Positions 35,468-44,329 are shown, numbered from the stretch's first letter. The stretch: DNA of 64,000 nucleotides from Pandoraea vervacti (GCF_000934605.2 NZ_CP010897.2:3534001-3598000); one strand, 5' to 3'. Numbers and translations: made by a program. Notes: generated by a model not told the origin, from the sequence alone.

Positions 35468-36549
35468 GCGCTCTCCTGAACCAGACGCAGCGCGTCGTCG
35501 GCCCAATCGAGCCCGACCGCGTCGCCATCGTTGGCGGCGACCACGCCGTCGTTCGACACCAGCACCCGCAAGTCGCCCAATGCCGTGCAGACCGTCAGCA
35601 TCCAGTGATTGCCGTGAAAACTGCGTTGCGCCACCCGGCCTGCCACGCGCCCGGTCGTGGCCGAGGTGAGGCGAATGCGCTCGGGGCGCAGGCAGAAGGT
35701 GACGGCGGCGTTGGCCGCCTGCGTCGATGCGAGCCCGGCCTGCGCGGGCGACACCACGAGCCGCAGTCCCTGCACTTCGAGCAGCGCCACGCCACCGCGC
35801 ACGTCGAGCTGACCGGTGATGAGATTGGTCTGCCCGATGAAGTTCGCGGCAAACGTGGCGCGCGGGTCTTCGTACACTTCATGCGGGGTATCGATGCGCA
35901 CCACCCGTCCGGCATTGAGCAGGACCACACGGTCGCTGATCGCGAGCGCTTCGGCCTGATCGTGCGTGACCATGATCGTCGTCGTGCCGACCTTGCGCTG
36001 AATGGCGCGCAGTTCGTCCTGCATCTGTTCGCGCAGCTTGGCGTCGAGGTTGGAGAGCGGCTCGTCGAGCAGCAGCACGGGCGGTGCTATAACCATGGCG
36101 CGGGCGAGCGCCACGCGTTGACGCTGACCGCCCGAGAGCTCGCGCGGGAAGCGTTGCGCATGCTGACCGAGATGCACCAGTTCCAGCGCGTCTTTCACAC
36201 GGCGTTGTTTCTCGCCGGGATCGACGCGGCGCATATCCAGACCGAACGCGACGTTCTGCGCCACAGTCATGTGCGGGAACAACGCGTAGCTCTGAAAGAC
36301 GATGCCGAGCCCGCGCTTTTCCGGCGGCACCGGCGTCAGGTCGCGGCCTTCGAGCAGAATCCGGCCGGACGTCGGGGTGACGAAACCGGCAATCATCTGC
36401 AACGTCGTGGTCTTGCCGCAACCGGACGGGCCGAGCAGGGAGATGAACTCGCCCTGTGCAATCGAGAGGTCGACGCCCTCGACGGCGACGGTGTCTCCGA
36501 AGCGCTTTCCGAGTTGTTCGACGCGTAGATATGGGGTGCTGGTGCTCAT
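35464..36549 (-). CDS. ABC transporter ATPase (PotA-like)
   Basis: A 361-residue ATPase of the spermidine/putrescine-iron class. Walker A GPSGCGKTT (about 41), signature LSGGQRQR (about 138), Walker B VLLLDEP (about 160), switch region MVTHDQAEA (about 194), and a C-terminal TOBE region. It powers the importer made with the two permeases and the binding protein encoded upstream. Confidence 0.93.
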   Translation of the reverse strand: MSTSTPYLRVEQLGKRFGDTVAVEGVDLSIAQGEFISLLGPSGCGKTTTLQMIAGFVTPTSGRILLEGRDLTPVPPEKRGLGIVFQSYALFPHMTVAQNVAFGLDMRRVDPGEKQRRVKDALELVHLGQHAQRFPRELSGGQRQRVALARAMVIAPPVLLLDEPLSNLDAKLREQMQDELRAIQRKVGTTTIMVTHDQAEALAISDRVVLLNAGRVVRIDTPHEVYEDPRATFAANFIGQTNLITGQLDVRGGVALLEVQGLRLVVSPAQAGLASTQAANAAVTFCLRPERIRLTSATTGRVAGRVAQRSFHGNHWMLTVCTALGDLRVLVSNDGVVAANDGDAVGLDWADDALRLVQESA

Positions 36550-36598
36550 GACGCTTGTGATCTCCTTGCTGCTCGACTTCGGACTGAACGGCGGCGAT

Positions 36599-36622
36599 AC
36601 CGGCGCGTGTCATAACGCCGGT
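36599..36622 (-). other. Hairpin between binding-protein and ATPase genes
   Basis: A perfect 7-bp inverted repeat (ACCGGCG 36599-36605, CGCCGGT 36616-36622) sits just past the binding-protein stop with no T-run. Hairpins here often protect the 3' end of binding-protein mRNA and limit read-through, giving more binding protein than membrane parts. Confidence 0.4.
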
Positions 36623-36641
36623 ACACAACGCCGGCATCGAC

Positions 36642-37706
36642 TTAGCGCTCGATCTGACGATTCCAGCGCTGCGTCCATTCGGCGCGCTTCGCGTTCACGA
36701 CATCCCAGTCGACGCGCACGAGCTTGTCGATCTGCGCGGGCGACGGCACGCGCGCGGCCACGGCCAGCGACAGTTGCGCCTTCTTGTTGGACGGCGCAAC
36801 GCCCTGGCTCTCCGCGAGCACGGCCTGCGTCTGCGGCGAGAGAATCATCTGGATGAATTTTTGCGCGAGCGCGTCGTTGGCAGACTTGTCGACGGCGCAC
36901 ATGCCCATGCCGAGCGCGACCGCGCCTTCCCTGGGATAGACGAATTCGACCGGAATGCCCTGCTGGCGCAGCGCCTGCACGCGGCCATTGCCCCACACGG
37001 CGAGCGCCACTTCGTCGGCCTGGAACAGCTCGGCGATCTTGCCCGGCGAGGGGTCGAACGACAGCACGTTCGGTGCGATCTTCTCCATCTCCTTGAAGCC
37101 CGGATCGATGTTGGCGTCGGACCCGCCGTTAAGCTTCGACTCGACGAGCAATGCGTGCAGGCCGTACGTGTTCTTGATGCTCGGCATCACCAGCTTGCCC
37201 TTGTACTTCGGGTCGGACAGTTCCTTCCACGAGGTGGGCGCCGGCCAGCCTTTGGCCTGGAACAGACGGGTGTTGTAGGCGATACCGGTGGCGATCAGGC
37301 CGGCGGCCACGGCATTGCCGTTCTTGAATTTCGCGATGTCGTAGAGATCCTGATAGACCGGTGCGTCGGCAAGCTTGCCGCAAAAGCCCATCTGAATGGC
37401 CTGATACATCGGACCATCGTCGAGGAAGACCACGTCCATGCCCGCTTTGCCTTTTTGCGCCTGGAGCTTCGCGAGCGTCGTCGTCGAGTCGCCCGGCACG
37501 ATCACGACCTTGGTGCCCGGGTTGGCTCGCTCGAAGCCGGGAATCACGTCCTTCTTGAGCATCTGCTCGAACGAGCCGCCATACGCGCCGACGTACAGCG
37601 TAGTGTCGGCGTGCGCAGCGCCCGCGCCAAAGGTCAGCCCGGCCGCCATGGAAATCGCGGCGGCACGGCCCAGTTTGCGAAGCATGTGAGGAACGACAGT
37701 CTTCAT
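36642..37706 (-). CDS. Periplasmic substrate-binding protein of the ABC importer (PotD-like)
   Basis: A 354-residue secreted protein with a signal peptide (positive start MKTVVPHMLRKLGR, hydrophobic core, cleavage after AAHA near residue 33). The mature part resembles extracellular binding proteins of the polyamine/opine family (VGAYGGSFEQMLKKDV, later GDSTTTLAKLQAQ). It is the first gene of the transport-catabolic operon. AAGGAG lies 7 bases before the ATG. The substrate is presumably what the downstream flavoenzyme oxidises. Confidence 0.92.
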   Translation of the reverse strand: MKTVVPHMLRKLGRAAAISMAAGLTFGAGAAHADTTLYVGAYGGSFEQMLKKDVIPGFERANPGTKVVIVPGDSTTTLAKLQAQKGKAGMDVVFLDDGPMYQAIQMGFCGKLADAPVYQDLYDIAKFKNGNAVAAGLIATGIAYNTRLFQAKGWPAPTSWKELSDPKYKGKLVMPSIKNTYGLHALLVESKLNGGSDANIDPGFKEMEKIAPNVLSFDPSPGKIAELFQADEVALAVWGNGRVQALRQQGIPVEFVYPREGAVALGMGMCAVDKSANDALAQKFIQMILSPQTQAVLAESQGVAPSNKKAQLSLAVAARVPSPAQIDKLVRVDWDVVNAKRAEWTQRWNRQIER

Positions 37707-37730
37707 CGGGAAGCTCCTTGCGTGATGCAG

Positions 37731-37857
37731 TGTTATGTGATGTTATGGCCCGGCATTACGATAAAAAATCAAACTATTGCGTAGTTTTCGTAGGGTCATT
37801 TTCGACACACCTACGGTCAAATCACATTTTTTTACTCGGCCATACGTAAATGTTATG
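37731..37857. promoter_or_regulatory. Divergent control region with three TGTTATG repeats
   Basis: TGTTATG occurs at 37731-37737, 37741-37747 and 37851-37857. The third is part of CATA-N9-TATG (37841-37857), an interrupted dyad with the T-N11-A form typical of LysR-type regulator sites. The region separates the binding-protein operon from its divergent LysR gene. Confidence 0.45.
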
Positions 37858-37877
37858 GGCTCGATAGCGAGGCTTCG

Positions 37878-38768
37878 ATGAAGATCCGGCAGTTGGAGGC
37901 ATTTCGGGCGCTGATCCTGCGCCAGACGGTCACTCGCGCAGCCGACATGCTTCACATTTCGCAACCGGCCGTCACCCGGCTCATCAACGATCTGGAGGCC
38001 GACGTAGGGTTTTCCTTATTCGACCGGAGCAACGGTCGCCTCAACCCCACGCCCGAAGCGATGGTGTTGTTCGAGGAAGTCGAACGCTCGTTCGCCGGCA
38101 TCGACCGCATTGCGCAGACCGCCGAGCAGATCAAATCGCTGCGGCGCGGCTCGCTCCACATTGCCGGCGCGCCGGCGCTGGCGCTGGAGTTCTTGCCGAC
38201 CACGCTCACCGGCTTCATGCGGGAGCATCCGGGGGTCAGCACGACGCTGCTGATTCACGCGTCGAGCATTGTGGTCGACATGGTCGTGGGCAGACGCTGC
38301 GACGTGGGCTTCATCGCCCACCCGCTCACCCATGCGGGCGTAAATGTGCAGACCCTGCACCGTGCGCCGATGCGCTGCATCCTGCCCATCGGACACCGGC
38401 TGGCGGATCGCGACGTGATTCGTCCCGAAGACCTGCGCGACGAATCGTTCATCTCGTATCCGAAGGAGTTCGATAACCGGATGTACATCGACCGGCTCTT
38501 CGCCGAACGTCAGATCGACCGCGTGATGAGTGCGGAGTCGCAACTCTCGGCGGCGATCTGCGTGCTGGTGCAGCACGGCGCCGGGGTGGCGATCATCGAT
38601 CAGGTCACGGCCCGGTATGCCGCGGGGCGCGTGGTCGTGAAACCCTTTGAGCCCGTCGTCATGTCAGGCTTTTCGCTGGTCACCTCCACGCAGCATCCGC
38701 CCTCGCGGCTCGCGCAGGCGTTCGTCGAATACACCAGGCAGCGCATGGACGAACTGCTCGAAGACTGA
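37878..38768 (+). CDS. LysR-family regulator (OccR/NocR-like)
   Basis: A 296-residue LysR-type regulator with an N-terminal helix-turn-helix (TVTRAADMLHISQPAVTRLI, about 16-35) and a C-terminal effector domain. The sequence has the look of OccR/NocR-type regulators, which sense opines and activate divergent transport and oxidation genes. Its divergent position next to an ABC importer and an OoxAB-like dehydrogenase fits that role. The opine link is inference. Confidence 0.88.
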   Translation: MKIRQLEAFRALILRQTVTRAADMLHISQPAVTRLINDLEADVGFSLFDRSNGRLNPTPEAMVLFEEVERSFAGIDRIAQTAEQIKSLRRGSLHIAGAPALALEFLPTTLTGFMREHPGVSTTLLIHASSIVVDMVVGRRCDVGFIAHPLTHAGVNVQTLHRAPMRCILPIGHRLADRDVIRPEDLRDESFISYPKEFDNRMYIDRLFAERQIDRVMSAESQLSAAICVLVQHGAGVAIIDQVTARYAAGRVVVKPFEPVVMSGFSLVTSTQHPPSRLAQAFVEYTRQRMDELLED

Positions 38769-39044
38769 GCCGGGCGGAGGGAAAACCGGCGCCGTCGCAA
38801 ATCGGCGTCGCCCGACATTGAACGTGGTTCAGCGGGCGTGCATCCGTGGGCATGGGTTGCGAGGTGTCCGCCGTCCGGCCTGCTGACGGGTCATCCGGAT
38901 GCTCAACAGCCTGATGCAAATTGTTCAAGTTTCCTTTTGCGCCCTGAAGCGTTTTATGAATGACAACGCGATTCCCGACATCCTCTTTTTCGGGTACGCC
39001 GAGACAGGAACGACCGGATTCGGGTTCGGCAACGGGAGCATGAA

Positions 39045-39476
39045 GTGAATTTTGCAGTTTTGACGTCAGAGGGCGCGCTCGAAGGCGCGGCGCGCAGCGA
39101 CGACTGGATCGAGGTCGGCGCGTATCAGCTCGACCGCCGCCGCGAAACAGTGGTCATGAATGGCATTGCAGTCGAACTCACGGCCCGCGAGTTCGCTCTC
39201 GCGTGGCTGATGTTCAGCGCGCCGGACACGCGCGTTAGCCGTGCGCGCATCGCCACCCTGATCTGGCGCAGCGACGAGGCATCGGCCGCACGCAGCATCG
39301 AGCAGCACATCTATTTGTTGCGCAATCGTCTGGGCCTGCGTGGCGAACACGGATTTGTGCTGCGCGCCGTGTACGGCGGCGGCTATTGCCTCGGCGCACG
39401 CCCCGCACGCCCCGCGCCCGGCCGCGCGCGCCGGCCGACACGGACTGTGCGCGCCGCGCGCAAGGGCCTTGCCTGA
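39045..39476 (+). CDS. Orphan OmpR-type winged-helix DNA-binding protein
   Basis: A 143-residue protein whose core (about 25-118) is a Trans_reg_C winged helix (LTAREFALAWLMFSAPDTRVSR, then SIEQHIYLLRNRLGL and VYGGGYCLG). It has no receiver domain and no kinase gene beside it. The C-terminal tail is rich in Arg, Pro and Ala and probably disordered. The start is GTG 39045 with GGGAG six bases upstream. The 276-bp gap before it contains no gene I can support. Target genes are unknown. Confidence 0.75.
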   Translation: MNFAVLTSEGALEGAARSDDWIEVGAYQLDRRRETVVMNGIAVELTAREFALAWLMFSAPDTRVSRARIATLIWRSDEASAARSIEQHIYLLRNRLGLRGEHGFVLRAVYGGGYCLGARPARPAPGRARRPTRTVRAARKGLA

Positions 39477-39587
39477 AGTCACAGGCGGTTGATATGCTCT
39501 CGCCCGGCCCGCCGTCGGCCAATGCGCCCCACTCGCGGGTTCCCCGGCGCCAAGGCCGGGCAGATGCATAACAACAGAGACAACGAC

Positions 39588-40079
39588 ATGTCGCAACGCA
39601 GTACCCCTCGGACGGCACATACCGCTGCCGTCGTGCTCATGGCGCTCGCCTCCTGCGCCTTCGGCATCGGCATCGGCAGCGCAAACGCCGAAACGCTCCA
39701 CCCCGTAAAAGTCGACCAACAGGCGCTGGCCGGTCCGGTGTTCGACAGTGCCGACGCCGTACATGAGAACGAAGACGGCAATGACACGGTCGACGTCACC
39801 ACTTTCACGTCGCCCGACAAGGCATTCCAGACCGGTGTCTTCAAGTCTGGCCCGGTGCGCGAGGAAATCCGTTCATCACCCGGCTATCCGTACACCGAAT
39901 TGCTGGTCTTCCTCAGCGGTGGCGCAACGTTCACGTCAAGCGACGGCACGGTCGTCGACGCGGGCCCAGGAGACGCCGTCACCCTGCCCAAGGGCTGGAC
40001 GGGCGTGTTCGAATCGAAGGGCTACACCAAGCTCTACGCCGTGTACGACACGGACGCGCCGTCTCACATCGGACAGTGA
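39588..40079 (+). CDS. Secreted cupin-domain protein
   Basis: A 163-residue protein with a signal peptide (cleavage predicted after SANA near residue 34) and a single cupin barrel (ELLVFLSGGATFTSSDG, then AGPGDAVTLPKGWTGVFES) resembling the small-cupin/EutQ-like group. Location would be the periplasm. The substrate is unknown. Upstream in-frame ATGs exist (39564, 39489), but the signal peptide is best formed from 39588. It is followed by a 249-bp control region before the amidase gene. Confidence 0.75.
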   Translation: MSQRSTPRTAHTAAVVLMALASCAFGIGIGSANAETLHPVKVDQQALAGPVFDSADAVHENEDGNDTVDVTTFTSPDKAFQTGVFKSGPVREEIRSSPGYPYTELLVFLSGGATFTSSDGTVVDAGPGDAVTLPKGWTGVFESKGYTKLYAVYDTDAPSHIGQ

Positions 40080-40148
40080 GCATCCGCTACCGACGCCGAG
40101 GCGCCGACAGCAGGCCCTGCGCCGAGACCGATCGGCGCGCCCCTCCCC

Positions 40149-40200
40149 GGGTAAACATCGCATCGGAGGACGGGCCAGCCGATGCGGGGCCGGGGTAAAC
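40149..40200. promoter_or_regulatory. Candidate operator upstream of the amidase operon
   Basis: GGGTAAAC occurs twice as a direct repeat (40149-40156 and 40193-40200), and between the copies lies a perfect 8-bp inverted repeat (CGCATCGG 40159-40166, CCGATGCG 40179-40186). Direct repeats are the usual form of AraC-family sites, and an AraC-domain protein is encoded downstream. Confidence 0.4.
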
Positions 40201-40328
40201 GTTAGTTCCTCCCAGCAATAGAGAAGGTGTCAAACGCTCCTAATGGCGAGTTTTTGTCGCGCACTACCATGACTTCACCGTGAACAGTGTTTGCGGGCAG
40301 TCCGACAAAAATTCTCAGGAGACATGGC

Positions 40329-41357
40329 ATGCTTCACGACCTTCCCGCACGGCCCGACACGGTGCACTGGGGCTATTTCGACGCGACGCAAAAGCCCGCG
40401 CTGACGATCAGGAGCGGTGACTTCATTCGCGCAGAAGCGGTTACCCATCACGCCGGCGACGCCCCGGATCTCATGATGGACGACGCCGTACGCGCCATCT
40501 ACGACCGGATTGCGCACGAGGATCGCCATCCCGGCGTGCACATCATGACGGGCCCCATCTACGTGGAAGGCGCCAAGCCTGGCGACATGCTCGAAGTGCG
40601 CTACCTCCAGATGATTCCGCGCTTTCGCTTCGGCGCCAACGTTGCGGCGCACTGGGGGCAGCTCTACGACGACTTTCAGAAGGAACGCGTGACGATCTAC
40701 GAACTGGACAACAGTTCGAACACGGCCCATGCCCTCTACGCGTTCGACTACCCGGGCAAGCTCACCACGCCGGGCAAGGTCGTCGATCACCGCGAGTGCT
40801 GCAAGCAGCCTGCGCTGGCCGGCGTGCGGGTGCCCGTGCGTCCGCACCTCGGCACGGCGGGTGTCGCGCCCGACGCGCAGGGCCGTGTCACGACCGTCGA
40901 GCCGGGATTGCACGGCGGCAACATCGACAACTGGCGCATCGGCGCGGGCGCCACGATGTACTACAAGGTGCAGGTCGACGGCGGCCTCTTCTCCATTGGC
41001 GATCCGCATATCTCGCAAGGGGATGGCGAAATCAGCGGCACGGCCATCGAAGCGTCGCTCAACGTGCTCTTTCAGGTCGTGCTGCGCAAGGACTTCGAGT
41101 TTCCGTCGCCGCTGCTCGAAACGCCCGACTGCTGGATCGTGCACGGCTTCCACCAGGACCTGGACGAAGCCGGCAAGAACGCCGCGCGCGACATGATCCG
41201 GCTACTCACGGACCAGCAAGGCCTATCGCGCGACGACGCCTATTCGCTCATGAGCGTGGCGGCCGACTTCGGCGTCACGCAGGTTGTCGACGGCACGCAA
41301 GGCGTGCACTGCACCATGCCGCGCGGCATGTTCCCGCCCAAGGCGTCGAAGTCATAG
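40329..41357 (+). CDS. Acetamidase/formamidase family protein
   Basis: A 342-residue amidase of the FmdA_AmdA family, which hydrolyses formamide, acetamide or similar amides to ammonia and the acid. The conserved segment SIGDPHISQGDGEISGTAIE (about 220-240) includes the family's catalytic-site acids, and the N-terminal DTVHWGYFD and mid-region RPHLGTAGVAP are typical. AGGAG lies 8 bases before ATG 40329. It begins an operon with two XapX genes (12 bp and 10 bp spacing) and the AraC-amidase fusion. Length is slightly below the roughly 400-residue FmdA type. Confidence 0.9.
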   Translation: MLHDLPARPDTVHWGYFDATQKPALTIRSGDFIRAEAVTHHAGDAPDLMMDDAVRAIYDRIAHEDRHPGVHIMTGPIYVEGAKPGDMLEVRYLQMIPRFRFGANVAAHWGQLYDDFQKERVTIYELDNSSNTAHALYAFDYPGKLTTPGKVVDHRECCKQPALAGVRVPVRPHLGTAGVAPDAQGRVTTVEPGLHGGNIDNWRIGAGATMYYKVQVDGGLFSIGDPHISQGDGEISGTAIEASLNVLFQVVLRKDFEFPSPLLETPDCWIVHGFHQDLDEAGKNAARDMIRLLTDQQGLSRDDAYSLMSVAADFGVTQVVDGTQGVHCTMPRGMFPPKASKS

Positions 41358-41368
41358 GAGACTCGCTC

Positions 41369-41626
41369 ATGCAATACGTCTATGTGGGGCGCAACGAGCT
41401 TGTCGCTCTGATCGTCGGGTTGGTGACGGGCACGCTGTACTCGTGGCTCAATCTGCCGATTCCCGCACCGAACGTGCTCGGTGGCATCTTCGCCATCATC
41501 TTCACTTACCTCGGCTATCTGATTGTGAACGCGTGGCGTCGCTCGGTGACGTTCGGACGCCCGCCGGCGGACGTCTCGCTCGGCGCTGCGTCGTCCCGTT
41601 CGCCTCGCTCGGCCAGTCAATCCTGA
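41369..41626 (+). CDS. XapX domain protein 1 (small membrane protein)
   Basis: An 85-residue protein with two hydrophobic helices (about 11-25 and 34-55) joined by LPIPAPNVLGGIFAI, the core of the XapX/DUF1427 family. The C-terminal tail is polar. Function of the family is unknown; a role as a small transport or channel subunit for the amide or its product is a guess. AGGAG is 8 bases before the start. Confidence 0.85.
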   Translation: MQYVYVGRNELVALIVGLVTGTLYSWLNLPIPAPNVLGGIFAIIFTYLGYLIVNAWRRSVTFGRPPADVSLGAASSRSPRSASQS

Positions 41627-41636
41627 GGGAGCCACC

Positions 41637-41828
41637 ATGGTAGAAATCACCCTTGGCGCGACGGAGTTGCAGGCTGCCGCCGTCGGACTCGTGACCGGCG
41701 TGCTGTACACAAGCGTTCGTGCGCCGATTCCCGCGCCAAACGTCCTTGGCGGCATTTTCGCCATCGTCGGCACGTTCGTCGGCTTCGCGTTCGTGGCGGC
41801 AATGCGCGGGCAGCTACACTTCGGCTAG
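41637..41828 (+). CDS. XapX domain protein 2 (small membrane protein)
   Basis: A 63-residue paralogue of the preceding protein, with the same APIPAPNVLGGIFAI core and two hydrophobic helices but a shorter tail. A strong GAGGGAG precedes the ATG by five bases. The two could assemble as a heteromer. No function can be assigned from sequence. Confidence 0.85.
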   Translation: MVEITLGATELQAAAVGLVTGVLYTSVRAPIPAPNVLGGIFAIVGTFVGFAFVAAMRGQLHFG

Positions 41829-41945
41829 CGTGCCGGCGCGCCGCGCCGATTTGTTGCATCGATGGACGACCGTCAGTGGCCGTCGCGCGGCAGTCATCCG
41901 GGCCTGCCGCGCACGGCCCATCGTCACTTCTGAAGGAGGCCGGTT

Positions 41946-44312
41946 TTGGATCGCGCGCATTTCTCCACCGAGTCCTACGCTCAGGACCAGCGCGGGCCTG
42001 CATGGCAGGCCCGATTGCTCGACGCGCGCCTGCATTTCCGGGCCACCGAGGCAGGACAGCCGCTGCACGGCACGCTGCTCACACATCGCACACCCGGCGG
42101 GATCGAACTGTCGGTGATCGCTTCCACGCCGCAAACCGTGTCGGCTCGCGCAGGCGGCGAACGTGGCTTTTTACTCGTCATGCTGCTCGACGGTCAGGCC
42201 GAACTCGCCGGCGCCGGGGCGCCTGGCGTCGAAGGGGACGCCCTGGCCGCCGGCGACATTGCCTGCATTCCCGGCACGCAAAGCGCAGATCTCATCGCCA
42301 GAACGCCGTTCCGCCTGATTTCGGTGCATGTGCGCCACGCCACGATCGCGCCGCGTCTGGCCAGCGCCCCGCCTTCGCATGCGTGCAAATTGCCGGACGA
42401 CTTGTCGCGACTTTTCGGCGGCCTGCTCGGTGGCCTCGCACGCCAGCTCGAGACAATGCACGACGCCGATGCGAACGCGCTCGAACCCGTCGAGAGCGTG
42501 ATTCTCGAATGTCTGGCCTGTGCGCTCGCAACCGTCAAACCCCAGGCGACGTCCCGGCTGTCGAGCTCGCGCGCCGTTGTCTTCACGCGTATTTGCCACC
42601 GGGTTCAGGCGCGACTTGCCGAGCCCGATCTTTCGCTCTCGGCCATTGCCAGCGATGAGCACGTGTCGGATCGCTACCTGAGAAAACTGTTCGAAGACGC
42701 CGGCCAGAGCTTCTCGTCGTATCTGCGGAACAGCCGCTTGCAACGCTGCCACGCCGACTTGCAGAATCCGGCGTACGAGCAGCTATCGGTCGCCGACATC
42801 TGCTATCGCTGGGGTTTCAACGATCCGTCGTACTTCAGTCAGGCCTTTCGCGAGCGCTTCGGCGTGTCGCCCAAGGCCAGTCGCGATCAGGCATTGCGCG
42901 CCCGCGCCCTGCCCGAGCGGTCCCGAATTTCGCGCGGTCACCCCGACGTGCCCGCCGGTCTCGCGCATCGCACCGGCATCGTCGCCCACACCGGAATGCC
43001 CGAGCGCGACGCCGCCCTGCACCGCACGCTGGCGCATGACGCCGGGCAGCATCACTATCTTCGCGCCACATGCGACACCGTTCACTGGGGCTACCTGAGT
43101 CACGATATTCCGCCCGCGCTCACCGTCGCGTCCGGCGACACCGTGACCATCGAGACGCTGACGCAGCACGCCACCGACGATTGGGACCGCATGGTCAAAG
43201 GCGACCCGGGCGCCGAGAGCGTGTTTCACTGGACCGCGACGCGCAAGAACGTCGACCGGCGCGGGGCGGGACCGATGGATGCGTCGGTCTACGGTCGCGG
43301 CGCGGGCGAAGGCTTCGGTGTGCATATCTGCACAGGCCCCATCGCCGTCGAGGACGCCATGCCGGGCGACGTGCTCGAAGTCCGCATCCTCGATCTGCAC
43401 CCGCGTCCGAGCGCCAACCCCGAGTATGCAGGCAAGGCTTTCGGCAGCCATGCGTCGACCTGGTGGGGCTTTCACTATCAGGACATGCTGACCTTGCCGC
43501 GTGAGCGCGAGGTGGTCACGGTATTCGAGATCGATTGCCACGAGGACCCGGCGGATCACACGCGTGGCAGCGATGTCGCGCGCGCGATCTACAGCTTTCG
43601 ATGGACGCCGCAGCAAGACCCGTTTGGCATCGTGCATCCGACCATTGACTACCCGGGCGTGCCGGTCGACCACACCCGCATCACCAAGAACTTCCGCGCG
43701 TTGAAGAACGTGGAGATTCCGCTGCGACCGCATTTCGGCGTGCTCGCCGTGGCGCCCGCCCAGGAAGGCCTGATCGACTCGATTCCGCCGTCGAGCTATG
43801 CCGGCAATCTCGACAACTGGCGCGTCACGCGCGGCGCGAGCGTCTTCCTCAAGGTCGCCGTGCCCGGCGCCTTGCTGTCCATCGGCGATCCGCATGCCGC
43901 GCAAGGCGACGCCGAACTCGGCGGCACGGCCATCGAATGTTCGCTCACCGGCAATCTCCAGTTGATTCTTCACAAGAAGGCGACCATCGAGGCGAATGCG
44001 CCGTACGCCGATCTGACGTATCCGCTGGTCGAGACGGCAACCGAGTGGATCATCCACGGCTTCAGCTCGCCGAATCATCTCGCCGAACTTGGGCAGAAGG
44101 CGCAAAGCCAGATCTACATGAAATCGACGCTCGACAGCGCGTTGCGCGACGCCTTCCTGAAGGCCCGCCGCTTTCTCATGCAGGTCAAACGCCTGACCGA
44201 AGACGAAGCCACCGCGATCTTGTCGGTCTCGGTGGACTTTGGGGTGACGCAGGTCGTCAACGGCAACTGGGGCGTTCACGCGATCATCCGCAAGGGGATG
44301 TTCAACGATTGA
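41946..44312 (+). CDS. AraC-family regulator fused to acetamidase/formamidase
   Basis: One uninterrupted frame of 788 residues. Residues 1 to about 200 form a cupin-like AraC sensor domain. Residues about 215-315 are the two helix-turn-helix motifs of AraC (SLSAIASDEHVSDRYLRKLF, then LSVADICYRWGFNDPSYFSQ, FGVSPKASR). Residues about 370-788 are a full acetamidase/formamidase domain (DTVHWGYLS, SIGDPHAAQGDAELGGTAIE), so the acids of the active-site segment are retained. The start is TTG 41946 with AAGGAGG six bases upstream. It closes an operon with a stand-alone amidase and two XapX genes. It could be an amidase that also regulates its own operon. An internal start near 42997 is possible but lacks a ribosome-binding site. 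Confidence 0.88.
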   Translation: MDRAHFSTESYAQDQRGPAWQARLLDARLHFRATEAGQPLHGTLLTHRTPGGIELSVIASTPQTVSARAGGERGFLLVMLLDGQAELAGAGAPGVEGDALAAGDIACIPGTQSADLIARTPFRLISVHVRHATIAPRLASAPPSHACKLPDDLSRLFGGLLGGLARQLETMHDADANALEPVESVILECLACALATVKPQATSRLSSSRAVVFTRICHRVQARLAEPDLSLSAIASDEHVSDRYLRKLFEDAGQSFSSYLRNSRLQRCHADLQNPAYEQLSVADICYRWGFNDPSYFSQAFRERFGVSPKASRDQALRARALPERSRISRGHPDVPAGLAHRTGIVAHTGMPERDAALHRTLAHDAGQHHYLRATCDTVHWGYLSHDIPPALTVASGDTVTIETLTQHATDDWDRMVKGDPGAESVFHWTATRKNVDRRGAGPMDASVYGRGAGEGFGVHICTGPIAVEDAMPGDVLEVRILDLHPRPSANPEYAGKAFGSHASTWWGFHYQDMLTLPREREVVTVFEIDCHEDPADHTRGSDVARAIYSFRWTPQQDPFGIVHPTIDYPGVPVDHTRITKNFRALKNVEIPLRPHFGVLAVAPAQEGLIDSIPPSSYAGNLDNWRVTRGASVFLKVAVPGALLSIGDPHAAQGDAELGGTAIECSLTGNLQLILHKKATIEANAPYADLTYPLVETATEWIIHGFSSPNHLAELGQKAQSQIYMKSTLDSALRDAFLKARRFLMQVKRLTEDEATAILSVSVDFGVTQVVNGNWGVHAIIRKGMFND

Positions 44313-44329
44313 CCGGCCGCCCGACGACC

